Positions 31,055-38,758 of a stretch of 39,687 bases of DNA are shown here, in pieces. The stretch's first letter is position 1; every line of letters starts with the position of its first letter. The notes beneath the pieces were generated by a model, which saw nothing but the letters and a program-made list of their open reading frames with translations, had not been told where the DNA came from and searched no databases. This stretch comes from Acidimicrobiales bacterium (GTDB taxonomy: Bacteria; Actinomycetota; Acidimicrobiia; Acidimicrobiales; JAKAVM01): positions 1 through 39,687 of the forward strand of contig DAIDIS010000065.1 in assembly GCA_027451785.1 (NCBI GenBank). Reading direction: 5' to 3'. The position numbers were made by a program, and so were the translations under genes.

Positions 31055-31468
31055 ATGCCTTCAATCGACGACGCACTACTCCTGGACTTGCCGAAGATTG
31101 GCGATGCTCGCGGCAACCTCACCTTTGTCGAGTCCAAGAGGCATATCCCGTTCGAAATCAAGCGAGTCTTCTATCTTTACGACGTTCCGGGGGGCGAAAG
31201 CCGTGCCGGGCACGCGAACAGGAACCTGGAGCAGCTTATAGTCGCGGCCTCCGGTAGCTTTGACGTCACTGTCGATGACGGTAGCGAACACCGGAAGTTC
31301 TCGCTGAACCGCTCCTACCGCGGGCTTTACATACCCGGAATGATCTGGAGGGAAATCACTAACTTCTCTTCCGGTTCGGTGTGCATGGTATTCGCAAGCG
31401 ACTACTACGACCCAGACGATTACTACCACTCATACGACGATTTCAAGCTGGCGCTTCTCAACACCTGA
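31055..31468 (+). CDS. FdtA/QdtA-like nucleotide-sugar 3,4-ketoisomerase (cupin)
   Basis: 137 aa WxcM-type cupin expected to convert dTDP-4-keto-6-deoxyglucose to the 3-keto sugar used by the upstream aminotransferase. Conserved blocks: IKRVFYLYDVPGG (with Tyr40), LEQLIVAASGSFDVTVDDG, GLYIPGMIWREITNFSSGS and FASDYYDPDDY. In FdtA and QdtA the active-site motif has two histidines (HxH); here it reads GHANR, so the second catalytic His is Asn55, which may alter or slow catalysis. ATG 31055 has no good ribosome site; a TAACAT lies 9 nt upstream. It converges with the TylF-like gene. Confidence 0.87.
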   Translation: MPSIDDALLLDLPKIGDARGNLTFVESKRHIPFEIKRVFYLYDVPGGESRAGHANRNLEQLIVAASGSFDVTVDDGSEHRKFSLNRSYRGLYIPGMIWREITNFSSGSVCMVFASDYYDPDDYYHSYDDFKLALLNT

Positions 31469-31522
31469 GCGACCCGCAACCATCCTCGCTTTGGTAACAG
31501 CGCCAGGAATGCGGAACCTCCG

Positions 31523-32413
31523 CTAGACGTTTTCCTCTTTCCGCCATAATGCCGCTGCATTGTTGAATGCAACCATGGGTTCGAAGATGCCCCTCTCAGC
31601 CCGGAAGTCACCTATCGCCTTTGCGCAGCCATCCACCGAGGCGTAGTCATCAATCACTACAAACCCGCCGATCGAGACCTTATGGTACAAGGCTTCCAGG
31701 GCTTCGATGGTCGATGAGTACATGTCGCCATCCAATCGAAGCAGACAGATTTCCTCAATTGCGGCTTTCGGCAGAGTGTCCGAGAACCAACCGGGCAAGA
31801 ACTCAACCTGCTCGTCCAATAACCCATAGACCTTGAAATTGTGCCGCACTTCCTCGAGAGATACCGCAAGCTGTGGCTGAAGAAAGTGCTCATCCCCTTC
31901 ATCGGCTGGGTACTTGCCAGGATCGGGAGGCGGCAGCCCTTGAAACGAGTCGGCCGCCCAGACCTTCCTGAAAGTGTCACCCATGACTTTCATAGCCCCC
32001 CGAGCCATGATGGACGCGCCGCCTCTCCAAACTCCCGTTTCCACGAAATCACCCGGGACGGCCTCTTCACTCAATTGCCCAAGGAGGTAGGCCACTAACA
32101 GAAGGGCCTCATAGCCGATCATCGACTCGGCATTGCCGGGCCATGCGATCTGTAGGGGAGCAAGGGTCTCACGATCCTTTTCCTGCCTCTTCGCCACAAC
32201 GAAGTCGTTCGACGCGAGCCACGCAACTGCAGGCCCTTGGCCAGCTTCGACGAGCTGCTTAGCGACGGGCCCTAGAGCTGCTCCCGGAGTGCTCGAGAAA
32301 CGCTCGATCTCCTCGTACTCGGTGAACCCGAGCCTGCAAAGGAATCTTGCCAATAGCTCAAGGTAGAGAACTTGCTCTTGGTTAAAGTAGGTCCAGAGGT
32401 CGAACTCATACAT
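31523..32413 (-). CDS. TylF/MycF-like metal-dependent sugar O-methyltransferase
   Basis: 296 aa. The C-terminal two thirds match the macrocin O-methyltransferase family (TylF/MycF): GDFVETGVWRGGASI as SAM motif I, WAADSFQGLPPPD, and LRLDGDMYSSTIEALEALY followed by VVIDDY, giving the Asp residues that bind Mg. Residues 1-95 form an extra N-terminal helical region. It probably methylates a hydroxyl of a deoxy or amino sugar, consistent with the two convergent sugar genes. The start (ATG 32413) has GGAAGGAG a little far upstream (about 12 nt). It follows the MBL gene by 21 bp in the same direction, so it may be the last gene of the whiB transcript. Confidence 0.85.
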   Translation of the reverse strand: MYEFDLWTYFNQEQVLYLELLARFLCRLGFTEYEEIERFSSTPGAALGPVAKQLVEAGQGPAVAWLASNDFVVAKRQEKDRETLAPLQIAWPGNAESMIGYEALLLVAYLLGQLSEEAVPGDFVETGVWRGGASIMARGAMKVMGDTFRKVWAADSFQGLPPPDPGKYPADEGDEHFLQPQLAVSLEEVRHNFKVYGLLDEQVEFLPGWFSDTLPKAAIEEICLLRLDGDMYSSTIEALEALYHKVSIGGFVVIDDYASVDGCAKAIGDFRAERGIFEPMVAFNNAAALWRKEENV

Positions 32414-32434
32414 TTTCGGTGGAACTCTCCTTCC

Positions 32435-33274
32435 TCAGACCCTCCTCCACAAAGACTCAAGCGCGCCGGTCGCATTGGAAGTAACTCGGCCTTCCTTTTC
32501 GAGCTTCCTCAAATGAGCCCAGGCGGAATACTTGGCTACCGGAAGAAGGTGGTCCGGAGTTCCTTCGTATGCGACATCGACGACTTCGGCAACCGAAACT
32601 TCGGCTTCGGGGGGAACAGCGTCAAATATCAACTTTTCTCTATGGATTCTATGGGATAAATATGCCTTGATTGTGGAAACCGGGTCCTCAATTATTCGGC
32701 CGTGCCCAGGAGCTATTCGTAAGACCTCAGGCTCGAGACCGCTTAGTTTGCGGAGGCTCATTAAGTAATCAGCCATGTCACCCTCGGGAGGGATTATCAC
32801 TACAGTCGATCCCTCCATGATGTGATCCCCGGAGAAAGCGAGCTGCTCTTGCTCAAGAAGGTAGACGTGGTGGTTATAGACATGGCCTGGAGTGTGGACC
32901 GCCCTAATCGTCAGCTCACCAACGGATACGATCCCTCCGTCGGCAATTTCCCTGTCGAGAGCGACTCCATCCCCTGCGCTGAACCCAACTACTGGGGCAC
33001 CCGTAACGGCCGAGAGCCTGGCAGCCAAAGGCGCGTGGTCCGGGTGGGTATGGGTCAGCAACACGGAGTTGATGTTTCCACCTGAAGCATCGAGGATCAC
33101 ATTGAGGTGTGACTCGATCTCAGGCCCCGGGTCGATGACGATCGACGGCCGGTCCCCGACGATGTAAGTATTGGTGCCGGTCCCGGTCATTATCGAGGGG
33201 TTCGGGGCGACAATCCGTCTTACGTTCTCAGAAATCTTGACGGGAATGCCGGGAACGATATCGCCTTCGCTCAC
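32435..33274 (-). CDS. Metallo-beta-lactamase-fold hydrolase (LACTB2-like)
   Basis: 279 aa. Metal ligands are complete: HTHPDH, the His in HTPGHVYNH, the Asp in FSGDH and the His in APGHG. A winged-helix-like C-terminal part (about 215-279) is typical of the LACTB2-like subgroup, whose members act on nucleic acids or thioesters. The GTG start overlaps the stop of the NUDIX gene by 4 nt. An MBL gene of this type next to the WhiB/ATPase locus is also found in mycobacteria (Rv3677c, as I recall). Exact substrate unknown. Confidence 0.87.
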   Translation of the reverse strand: MSEGDIVPGIPVKISENVRRIVAPNPSIMTGTGTNTYIVGDRPSIVIDPGPEIESHLNVILDASGGNINSVLLTHTHPDHAPLAARLSAVTGAPVVGFSAGDGVALDREIADGGIVSVGELTIRAVHTPGHVYNHHVYLLEQEQLAFSGDHIMEGSTVVIIPPEGDMADYLMSLRKLSGLEPEVLRIAPGHGRIIEDPVSTIKAYLSHRIHREKLIFDAVPPEAEVSVAEVVDVAYEGTPDHLLPVAKYSAWAHLRKLEKEGRVTSNATGALESLWRRV

Positions 33275-34014
33275 AGTCGCAGCCCTTTGCAGGGATCCGC
33301 AACATCACCGAACGAACATGCCCGAGCGATCACTTCAAGTGCTTGGATGGTGGGCGCGAGCATCTTTATCTCACCCTTCCTGTTCATTGCCAACGCTTCC
33401 ATCGGCTTCATCCAGGCGTGGTTGACGATCTCGGCCCCATCCACCTCCACCGGAACCGACGCACCCACTTCTGCAGCAAAAAACCGCGTGTCGAACCTTC
33501 TCGGAGGTCCGATCGGTGTGATCCTTCGGCCGAGATATACGAGCTTCGTTGCCGGCCCAGTGAGCTCATCGCCGTAAATGTCCTTGACCGACTGTGGCGT
33601 GAATGGCCGGTTCGAACCATTGTCAGCTGGTGCGTTCGAAAGCCGAGCCAAGCGAGACCGCACCCCTGCGCCACTCGACAACCCGAGCAGAATTCCACAC
33701 TCCTCGAAACATTCCCGGATAGCTGCGATGTAGAACGCCAGGCCACCGGAAACCAGGCCCAATTCCGCGCTGGCGGCTTCGTCATCGTGGCCCGCAACCT
33801 CTTCCCATTCAAGCGAGCCGTCTTCGGGTTCGACTCGGCCTCCCGGGAACACGAGAGCACCTGGAGCGAAGACTGCATCGTTGTTGCGCTCCAACAAGAG
33901 CACCTCAAGATTGCTGGACCCGTCGTCCAGCGAGAGAGGAGAACGTACCAGGACTACCGTAGCGGCAAGCTCAGGATCTCCTGACCACGCGCCGGGTTCG
34001 CTGGATTGGGGCAT
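33271..34014 (-). CDS. NUDIX hydrolase with interrupted Nudix box
   Basis: 247 aa. The Nudix box is split: FPGGRVEPED comes first, about 35 residues intervene, then AAIRECFEECGIL supplies the REXXEEXG metal-binding helix. This layout is seen in NUDT19-like enzymes, some of which hydrolyse CoA derivatives, so a CoA-type or nucleotide diphosphate substrate is possible. ATG 34014 lies inside the 3' end of whiB (44-nt overlap), and its stop overlaps the MBL start, so whiB, NUDIX and MBL should be co-transcribed and translationally linked. Confidence 0.85.
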   Translation of the reverse strand: MPQSSEPGAWSGDPELAATVVLVRSPLSLDDGSSNLEVLLLERNNDAVFAPGALVFPGGRVEPEDGSLEWEEVAGHDDEAASAELGLVSGGLAFYIAAIRECFEECGILLGLSSGAGVRSRLARLSNAPADNGSNRPFTPQSVKDIYGDELTGPATKLVYLGRRITPIGPPRRFDTRFFAAEVGASVPVEVDGAEIVNHAWMKPMEALAMNRKGEIKMLAPTIQALEVIARACSFGDVADPCKGLRL

Positions 34015-34273
34015 GGAACGAGAGTATCCTGCGGCGCTCCACCTCGTTCATGCCTCCCCAGATCCCATGAGGCTCCTGTATTCGGATCGAGTAATCCAGG
34101 CACTCATTCGATACCGGGCAGATTTTGCAGATCGCCTTCGCTTGGCGTTCCCTGCCTATCCTCTGGACTTTACGCTCCGTGTCAGAGGGCGGATAGAAAA
34201 GGGCAAGCTGAGGACCCTTACATGCCGCCCTCTCTTGCCATAGCTCGTCCGCCGACTTCAAAACACTCGACAC
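33971..34273 (-). CDS. whiB: WhiB-family iron-sulfur transcriptional regulator (WhiB4-like by context)
   Basis: 100 aa from GTG 34273, which has GGAGGT 4 nt upstream; TTG 34285 is the upstream alternative. The four cluster-binding cysteines are C18, C49, C52 and C58 (AICKICPVSNEC), followed by the WhiB turn GIWGG (70-74) and a basic C-terminal tail (RTRRVVRR) for DNA contact. The [4Fe-4S] cluster makes these proteins sensitive to O2 and NO. It is divergent from two Get3/ArsA-like ATPase genes, the same arrangement as whiB4 in M. tuberculosis, so WhiB4-type function is inferred. Its 3' end overlaps the NUDIX gene by 44 nt. Confidence 0.92.
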   Translation of the reverse strand: MSSVLKSADELWQERAACKGPQLALFYPPSDTERKVQRIGRERQAKAICKICPVSNECLDYSIRIQEPHGIWGGMNEVERRRILSFHAPIQRTRRVVRRS

Positions 34274-34321
34274 CTGTACCTCCAAAAACTACAAACCGGC
34301 GTCGCCTACCCACTAGCCTTA

Positions 34322-34435
34322 GTTACTTAAGATATCCAGGTAACCAGTGGTAACACCAGGGGAAATCCCCAATACCCGGACGCCAACCGAGAGAGTACAA
34401 CCAGAATTGCCCGCCAACAAGGGGAAATTTCGGGC
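34322..34435. promoter_or_regulatory. Repeat-rich divergent promoter region, whiB / ATPase genes
   Basis: GGTAAC occurs at 34339-34344 and 34349-34354, one helical turn apart, with GTTAC in inverse orientation at 34322-34326. GGGG-AAAT-CCCC (34359-34370) is a perfect dyad, and GGGGAAAT recurs at 34421-34428. GCCCG (34409-34413) pairs with CGGGC (34431-34435). These look like regulator sites shared by the two divergent transcripts; which protein binds is unknown, WhiB itself being one candidate. Confidence 0.45.
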
Positions 34436-34469
34436 GTCGAGGCGCTTTGGGAGTTAGTCTCGTTTAGCT

Positions 34470-35522
34470 ATGGATGCAGTCGAGTTCAGCCGGCAGGCGC
34501 GGGTTGTCATCGTCGCCGGTAAGGGAGGAGTGGGTAAGACCACGATCACAGCTGCTTTCGCCAACATGGCGGCGGCTAAGGGCGTGGATACGCTCATAGT
34601 CGAGTTGGACGGGAAGAGCGCCATTCCAGCCGACTTCGGCCTCGAAGGCACGCTCGACTATGAAGAAGTCGTGTTAAGAGAGCCTGGTGATTCTCTCTCG
34701 GCGCAAATGGGCGAGTGCAAAGCTCGGGTTCGCGCCAGGCGCCTGACTCCAGACGATGCCCTTATCGAGTATCTGGCCGACCACGGAATGGCTCGAATTT
34801 CAAAGCGTCTCGCCTCTTCGGGCGTTCTGGACGTGGTCGCCACGGCCATTCCAGGAATCCGCGACATCTTGGTGCTTGGCAAGATAAAGCAGTTGGACCT
34901 ACTTCAGTCAGCCGACTTGATCGTGGTGGATGCTCCCGCCACGGGTCACACTATGGGGGCGCTTTCAAGTGCTTTTGGCTTGATGGATGCAGTGCAGGTT
35001 GGGCCGATTCGGTTGCAAACCTCCGAAGTAATTGAGTTTCTCGGAGACCCTAAGCGGTGCGAGGTCCTCCTGGTCACTCTGGCAGAGGAAACGCCGGTAA
35101 ACGAAGTGGCCGAAGCGGCTTTCGAATTAGAGGACAAGATCGGGATCAAGCTCGGCCCGGTCATAGTCAACTGCCTTCTTCCCGTCTGCGGCGTAGAGCT
35201 TGACGCCGATGGCGAGGCCGCCGGGCCTGGGAACACTTCGGGCCTGAGTATGAAGCTTCCCTCAAGCTCAGCCCTGCAGAAGGGGGGAGCCTTGATGGGT
35301 TTGAAACTAAGTAGTGCCGATTGTGACCTCCTATCGAATGCCATGGAGTTCGAGACCACCCGCCACGCCCTCCAGCAACGCCAACTTGCACGGCTATCGG
35401 AGTTGCTGCCTCTGCCACAAGTGGGCCTCCCGCTATACCCAACTTCCAAGATGGATCCGGCAGGTATCGGATTTCTCTCATCAAAGCTCGAAGAGGCAAT
35501 AGCAAAAATGGAGCCCCGTTGA
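34470..35522 (+). CDS. Get3/ArsA-like ATPase, first of pair
   Basis: 350 aa. Deviant Walker A GKGGVGKTT (17-25), switch-II-like VVDAPATGHTMG (Get3 has DTAPTGHT), and a helical middle section. ArsA metal-binding cysteines are not evident, so arsenite pumping is unlikely. In M. tuberculosis the equivalent pair (Rv3679/Rv3680) sits next to whiB4 and, as I recall, was named BagA/BagB for bacterial Get3-like proteins. The stop overlaps the TTG start of the second ATPase by 4 nt (TTGA), suggesting a heterodimer made in equal amounts. Client proteins are unknown. Confidence 0.88.
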   Translation: MDAVEFSRQARVVIVAGKGGVGKTTITAAFANMAAAKGVDTLIVELDGKSAIPADFGLEGTLDYEEVVLREPGDSLSAQMGECKARVRARRLTPDDALIEYLADHGMARISKRLASSGVLDVVATAIPGIRDILVLGKIKQLDLLQSADLIVVDAPATGHTMGALSSAFGLMDAVQVGPIRLQTSEVIEFLGDPKRCEVLLVTLAEETPVNEVAEAAFELEDKIGIKLGPVIVNCLLPVCGVELDADGEAAGPGNTSGLSMKLPSSSALQKGGALMGLKLSSADCDLLSNAMEFETTRHALQQRQLARLSELLPLPQVGLPLYPTSKMDPAGIGFLSSKLEEAIAKMEPR

Positions 35523-36739
35523 GCCCTTCGTCCCCGAAAAGCAGCCGTAAGAGCGCCGGGCCCGAAGCGCAAAACGGGGACGCAAGGCAAACGGCTTCCC
35601 CTATTGCCGAGATGATCCATTCCAAGAAGGTCATCATTTGCTGCGGTTCGGGAGGAGTCGGGAAGACGACTGTTTCGGCCGCCCTGGCACTGAGTGCAGC
35701 CAAGGCCGGCAAGCGCGTTTGCGTGGTGACAATCGACCCGGCACGACGGCTTGCTGATGCCTTTGGCTTGGAGGCGCTGGAGAACCAGCCAAGGTCGGTG
35801 GCTGGGGACTGGCCAGGCGAGCTTTGGGCTTTGATGCTGGACACCAAAGTCACATTCGATGACCTGATCAATCGCCACTCGGCCAATGAGGCTCAAGCCC
35901 AGGCGATTCTCAACAACAAGCTCTACCGGAACCTTTCAGGCGCACTCTCTGGTACGCAGGAGTATATGGCGATGGAGAAGCTTTACGAGCTTTACAACGA
36001 CGAGCGTTTCGACCTCGTGGTGGTCGACACGCCCCCTACCCGCAATGCCATCGATTTCCTCGAAGCCCCCAAAAGGCTCGCGAATTTCCTCGAAAACAAG
36101 ATCTTCCGCCTGTTGATGATGCCGACGCGAGCTTATTTGAGAGCAGTTTCGCTGGCGACCCGCACATTCCTCCGCACCATCTCCAAGGTGGTCGGAGCGG
36201 AAGTAGTGACCGACGCAGTGGAGTTCTTCCATGCCTTCGAGGGGTTGGAGGAAGGGTTTCGCCAACGGGCACACAGGGTTGAATCCCTGTTCGGCTCGGA
36301 CGAGACCGCATTCATTCTCGCAACCGCTCCGAAAAGCGAGGCCATCGATGAGGCAATGTTTTTCGCCAAACGCCTCTTGGAGATCGGCTTGGGGGTTGAC
36401 GCTCTGATCGTCAATCGCGTACACCCTAAGTTTGATCCTGGCCCCAAGTCAGTACTTGCGGGATTGGATGCCACATGGCCGAATACTGATGGTGAGCGGG
36501 ACCTAGCTGCTTCAAAGATCGACGCCAAAGGCCATCGAGAAGCTTCGGACGCAAAGGCCATGATCTCCAATTGGCTTGCGATCAGAGCGCAGAACCACGC
36601 CGAAGAAGAGCTTCTCGCAGTCATTACCAAAGTCGTCGATCCAGCTCCCGTGGTGAAGGTCCCATTACTTCAAGAAGACGTGCATGACTTGGCCGGGATC
36701 GAATTGGTGGCCGAGCATCTGGTGGATACCCAGACCTAG
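35519..36739 (+). CDS. Get3/ArsA-like ATPase, second of pair
   Basis: 406 aa. After about 35 low-complexity residues comes the P-loop CCGSGGVGKTT, then VTIDPARRLADAFGL (switch I) and VVVDTPPTRNAIDFLEAP (switch II), all typical of the ArsA/Get3 group. A helical, hydrophobic-faced region (about 190-260) could bind clients, as in Get3. It has a complete ATPase core, so both subunits can probably bind nucleotide. The TTG start overlaps the upstream stop. Followed after about 75 bp by a receiver-like gene. Confidence 0.88.
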   Translation: MSPSSPKSSRKSAGPEAQNGDARQTASPIAEMIHSKKVIICCGSGGVGKTTVSAALALSAAKAGKRVCVVTIDPARRLADAFGLEALENQPRSVAGDWPGELWALMLDTKVTFDDLINRHSANEAQAQAILNNKLYRNLSGALSGTQEYMAMEKLYELYNDERFDLVVVDTPPTRNAIDFLEAPKRLANFLENKIFRLLMMPTRAYLRAVSLATRTFLRTISKVVGAEVVTDAVEFFHAFEGLEEGFRQRAHRVESLFGSDETAFILATAPKSEAIDEAMFFAKRLLEIGLGVDALIVNRVHPKFDPGPKSVLAGLDATWPNTDGERDLAASKIDAKGHREASDAKAMISNWLAIRAQNHAEEELLAVITKVVDPAPVVKVPLLQEDVHDLAGIELVAEHLVDTQT

Positions 36740-36815
36740 CCGTCTCTTTTTTGCGGAGCTCAGGTGGGTGTGCATTGATGTGTATAGGCATCGCCAACGA
36801 AGCTACGCTCAGTTT

Positions 36816-37223
36816 GTGCCAATTATCTTCATCTCGGCAGATACGAAGGAAGTGCGCGAGTCGGTAAAGGCCGCGCTCACCATTCCCGATTGCGATTTCA
36901 TCGACACACAAGACGGCTACTCGGTAATGGAAGCGGTGGGCGAAACCGTCCCCGACCTTGCAATTCTCGACATGCAGGCCGGGAACATGGGTGGGATGGC
37001 CACCTGCTTGGAGCTGAGGCTGGAAGAGAGCGCCGGACGACTCGGTTACATTCCCGTCCTGTTGATGGTCGACAGGAGACCCGACGTGTTCCTGGCTCGC
37101 AGGTCACGCGCGGATGGGTGGATCGTAAAGCCGCTCAACCCAATCAAGCTTCGCAAGGCTGCACAGGCCTTGCTCAATGGCGAGGAGTACCAAGATGACT
37201 CCTATCTTCCCTCCCCTGTATAG
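36816..37223 (+). CDS. Degenerate response-regulator receiver protein
   Basis: 135 aa single CheY-like domain with no output domain. The phospho-acceptor Asp (LAILDMQAG) and the conserved Lys (GWIVKPL) are present, but the acidic pair at the end of strand 1 is reduced (IIFISADTKEV) and the Thr/Ser switch position reads Met (VLLMVD), so phosphorylation is doubtful. GTG 36816 was chosen because the first beta strand starts there; the open frame extends to 36684 without protein-like sequence. TACGCT ends 6 nt upstream, a possible leaderless -10 box. No histidine kinase is nearby. Confidence 0.7.
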   Translation: MPIIFISADTKEVRESVKAALTIPDCDFIDTQDGYSVMEAVGETVPDLAILDMQAGNMGGMATCLELRLEESAGRLGYIPVLLMVDRRPDVFLARRSRADGWIVKPLNPIKLRKAAQALLNGEEYQDDSYLPSPV

Positions 37224-37329
37224 CGGTCCTGCGCCCATCCGCCTCGCCCGGAACCGCATGCCCGGCGTAAGCTAGGATCAACTTCTGCTCAGATCAGGTC
37301 GCATCGGCTGCGTGCCCAGTCTGAACCAG

Positions 37330-37406
37330 CGGGCTGTAGCGCAGCTTGGTAGCGCGCCTCGTTCGGGACGAGGAGGTCCCGGGTTCAAATCCCGGCAGCC
37401 CGACCA
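37330..37406 (+). tRNA. tRNA-Pro (anticodon CGG)
   Basis: Complete cloverleaf: perfect acceptor stem CGGGCTG/CAGCCCG, D arm with AGCTTGGTA, anticodon stem CCTCG/CGAGG with loop TTCGGGA (anticodon CGG, reads CCG), T arm CCGGG-TTCAAAT-CCCGG, discriminator A and encoded CCA. Length is 77 nt with CCA. Confidence 0.97.
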
Positions 37407-37419
37407 AAAAGTTCAAGCG

Positions 37420-37449
37420 CGAACGGGGGATCTTATCGACCCCTGTTCG
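37420..37449 (+). terminator. Terminator of tRNA-Pro
   Basis: CGAACGGGG pairs with CCCCTGTTCG (one G-U pair) around a loop ATCTTATCGA, followed by TTTGG. It starts 14 nt after the CCA end. Confidence 0.65.
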
Positions 37450-37716
37450 TTTGGAACCTTCTTCGGCTCGGGTATTTATCTGAAATTCTGGTTCCCAAGT
37501 GGCACGAGCATTTCAGGCATCTATCAGTCGCTGGTAGTTCGTAAAGGGATAATAGGAATTATCCGTGGAGCCCCGACTTTAACCCGGAGATGATCGGTCC
37601 TAGTTAGAGGTACGCATACCAACTATTTAACTATTGAGCATACCGCCGCAATTGAAACTCCTTGCCGGGGCAACCCCTCTTAGACTCCACAACCCACCAA
37701 GAGTTACGGGTCTAAG
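37450..37716. other. Structured non-coding gap between tRNA-Pro and the glycosyltransferase
   Basis: No protein-like frame. Two close hairpins stand out: CTATCAG-TCG-CTGGTAG (37521-37537, one G-U pair) and GGATAAT-AGGA-ATTATCC (37547-37564, perfect). TTGGAACC (37451-37458) and GGTTCCCAA (37490-37498) form a wider, imperfect inverted repeat. The stretch from about 37610 to 37720 is more AT-rich. It might encode a small RNA or be the edge of acquired DNA; no copy of the tRNA 3' end was found as an attachment site. Confidence 0.4.
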
Positions 37717-38700
37717 TCAAGACCAAGATGGCTCAAGAATGTCAGTAACCTCTCCAAGGCTCTCATAACAAGATTTCAATAGAAGCTCTCGGTCTTCAGC
37801 AGCCATTTCAGGATTCTCTATAATTAGGTTCAGCGTATTATGAACAAATCGAGTTAATGCTGATTGCTCCAGTCGCGTCGACTCAAGGTATCCGACGGAC
37901 TTCGCGAGGCGTATTATTTGTGGCCATTGATTAATGAGATGGGCCACGAATGCGATACCCGAGGTTCGTTGCTGTGGATGCATACGAAAACTACTGAGCG
38001 GCTCAATCATATAAGCCAGATCCCCAACCAGAAGCAGCCGTAACCAAATCAGAATGTCATATAGGCCCTCTGGCTCGCCATCTCCAAGTTTAAAGAAGTC
38101 AGAAGGGCTACCTGCATCCTCCGTGCGAAACATAGTGGTCGTCGGCTCGCCGATATAATTTACGAGATAGCCCAATAGCCTGTCTCCCGCAAACTTGCCA
38201 TTGATTATGATGTTTTTATCACTAAGGCATTGTGTCGACGAAGTAGGTGGGATTATCATGCCCTCTTCATCGATTGTCTGCCTAAACGAAGTAACAAGCG
38301 ATAGGCCGGGATTGTTCTCGAAGCAAGCAACCATCCGCGAAATGGCCTGAGGTTCTAGGAGATCATCGGCCAAGAGGTACTTGATATACGTACCGGATGC
38401 ATATTCGAAACACCTGCGGAAATTCTCCTTGGCACCCAGATTCGACTCGTTGATATGTACCTGAACGCGTACATCGCCCCGGGACGCCTCTTCAATGACT
38501 GTAAGCGTATCTTCAGTCGATCGATCGTCGACAATGATGATCTCGATATCGTTATATGTCTGATTTACTGCAGAATTGATGCACTTTCCAAGGTATTGCA
38601 CGTAGTTATAGGAAGGAATCAATACACTGACAAGTGGGCCACTAGTGGGAAGCTCGCCCGGGACGACCAACGGCTTGATCGGAGAATCAGTTTCCTGCAT
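37717..38700 (-). CDS. Family 2 glycosyltransferase, AT-rich
   Basis: 327 aa from ATG 38700 (AAAGGT 7 nt upstream; GTG 38706 is the alternative). GT-A fold: VSVLIPSYNYVQYL at the start of the domain, IIIVDDRSTEDT, NLGAKENFRRCFEYASG, and LLADDLLEP as the metal-binding DxD-like motif. The C-terminal 100 residues are helical, without membrane spans. It transfers a sugar to an unknown acceptor, probably a surface glycan. Base composition is visibly more AT-rich than the neighbouring genes (many ATA, TTA and AAT triplets), and it lies beside a tRNA gene, which suggests later acquisition. It is 58 bp downstream of asd on the same strand. Confidence 0.9.
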   Translation of the reverse strand: MQETDSPIKPLVVPGELPTSGPLVSVLIPSYNYVQYLGKCINSAVNQTYNDIEIIIVDDRSTEDTLTVIEEASRGDVRVQVHINESNLGAKENFRRCFEYASGTYIKYLLADDLLEPQAISRMVACFENNPGLSLVTSFRQTIDEEGMIIPPTSSTQCLSDKNIIINGKFAGDRLLGYLVNYIGEPTTTMFRTEDAGSPSDFFKLGDGEPEGLYDILIWLRLLLVGDLAYMIEPLSSFRMHPQQRTSGIAFVAHLINQWPQIIRLAKSVGYLESTRLEQSALTRFVHNTLNLIIENPEMAAEDRELLLKSCYESLGEVTDILEPSWS

Positions 38701-38758
38701 CTTCACTACCTTTGACTAGGAGCTTGTCCAGCTGAGATGGTTCAGACCTCAGCACTTC

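Noticed and set aside
31511..31523. Terminator between ketoisomerase and TylF-like genes
   Set aside because: A 5-bp GCGGA/TCCGC stem without a U-tract is too weak to call.
34470..36739. Arsenite efflux pump ATPases
   Set aside because: No ArsA-type metal-binding cysteines and no arsB/arsR neighbours; the WhiB context favours Get3-like proteins.
37312..37593. 93-codon plus-strand frame
   Set aside because: It includes the whole tRNA-Pro sequence; the remainder is not protein-like.
37396..38758. tRNA-Pro as an integration site with a duplicated 3' end
   Set aside because: No second copy of the tRNA 3' end, integrase or mobile gene was found up to asd.
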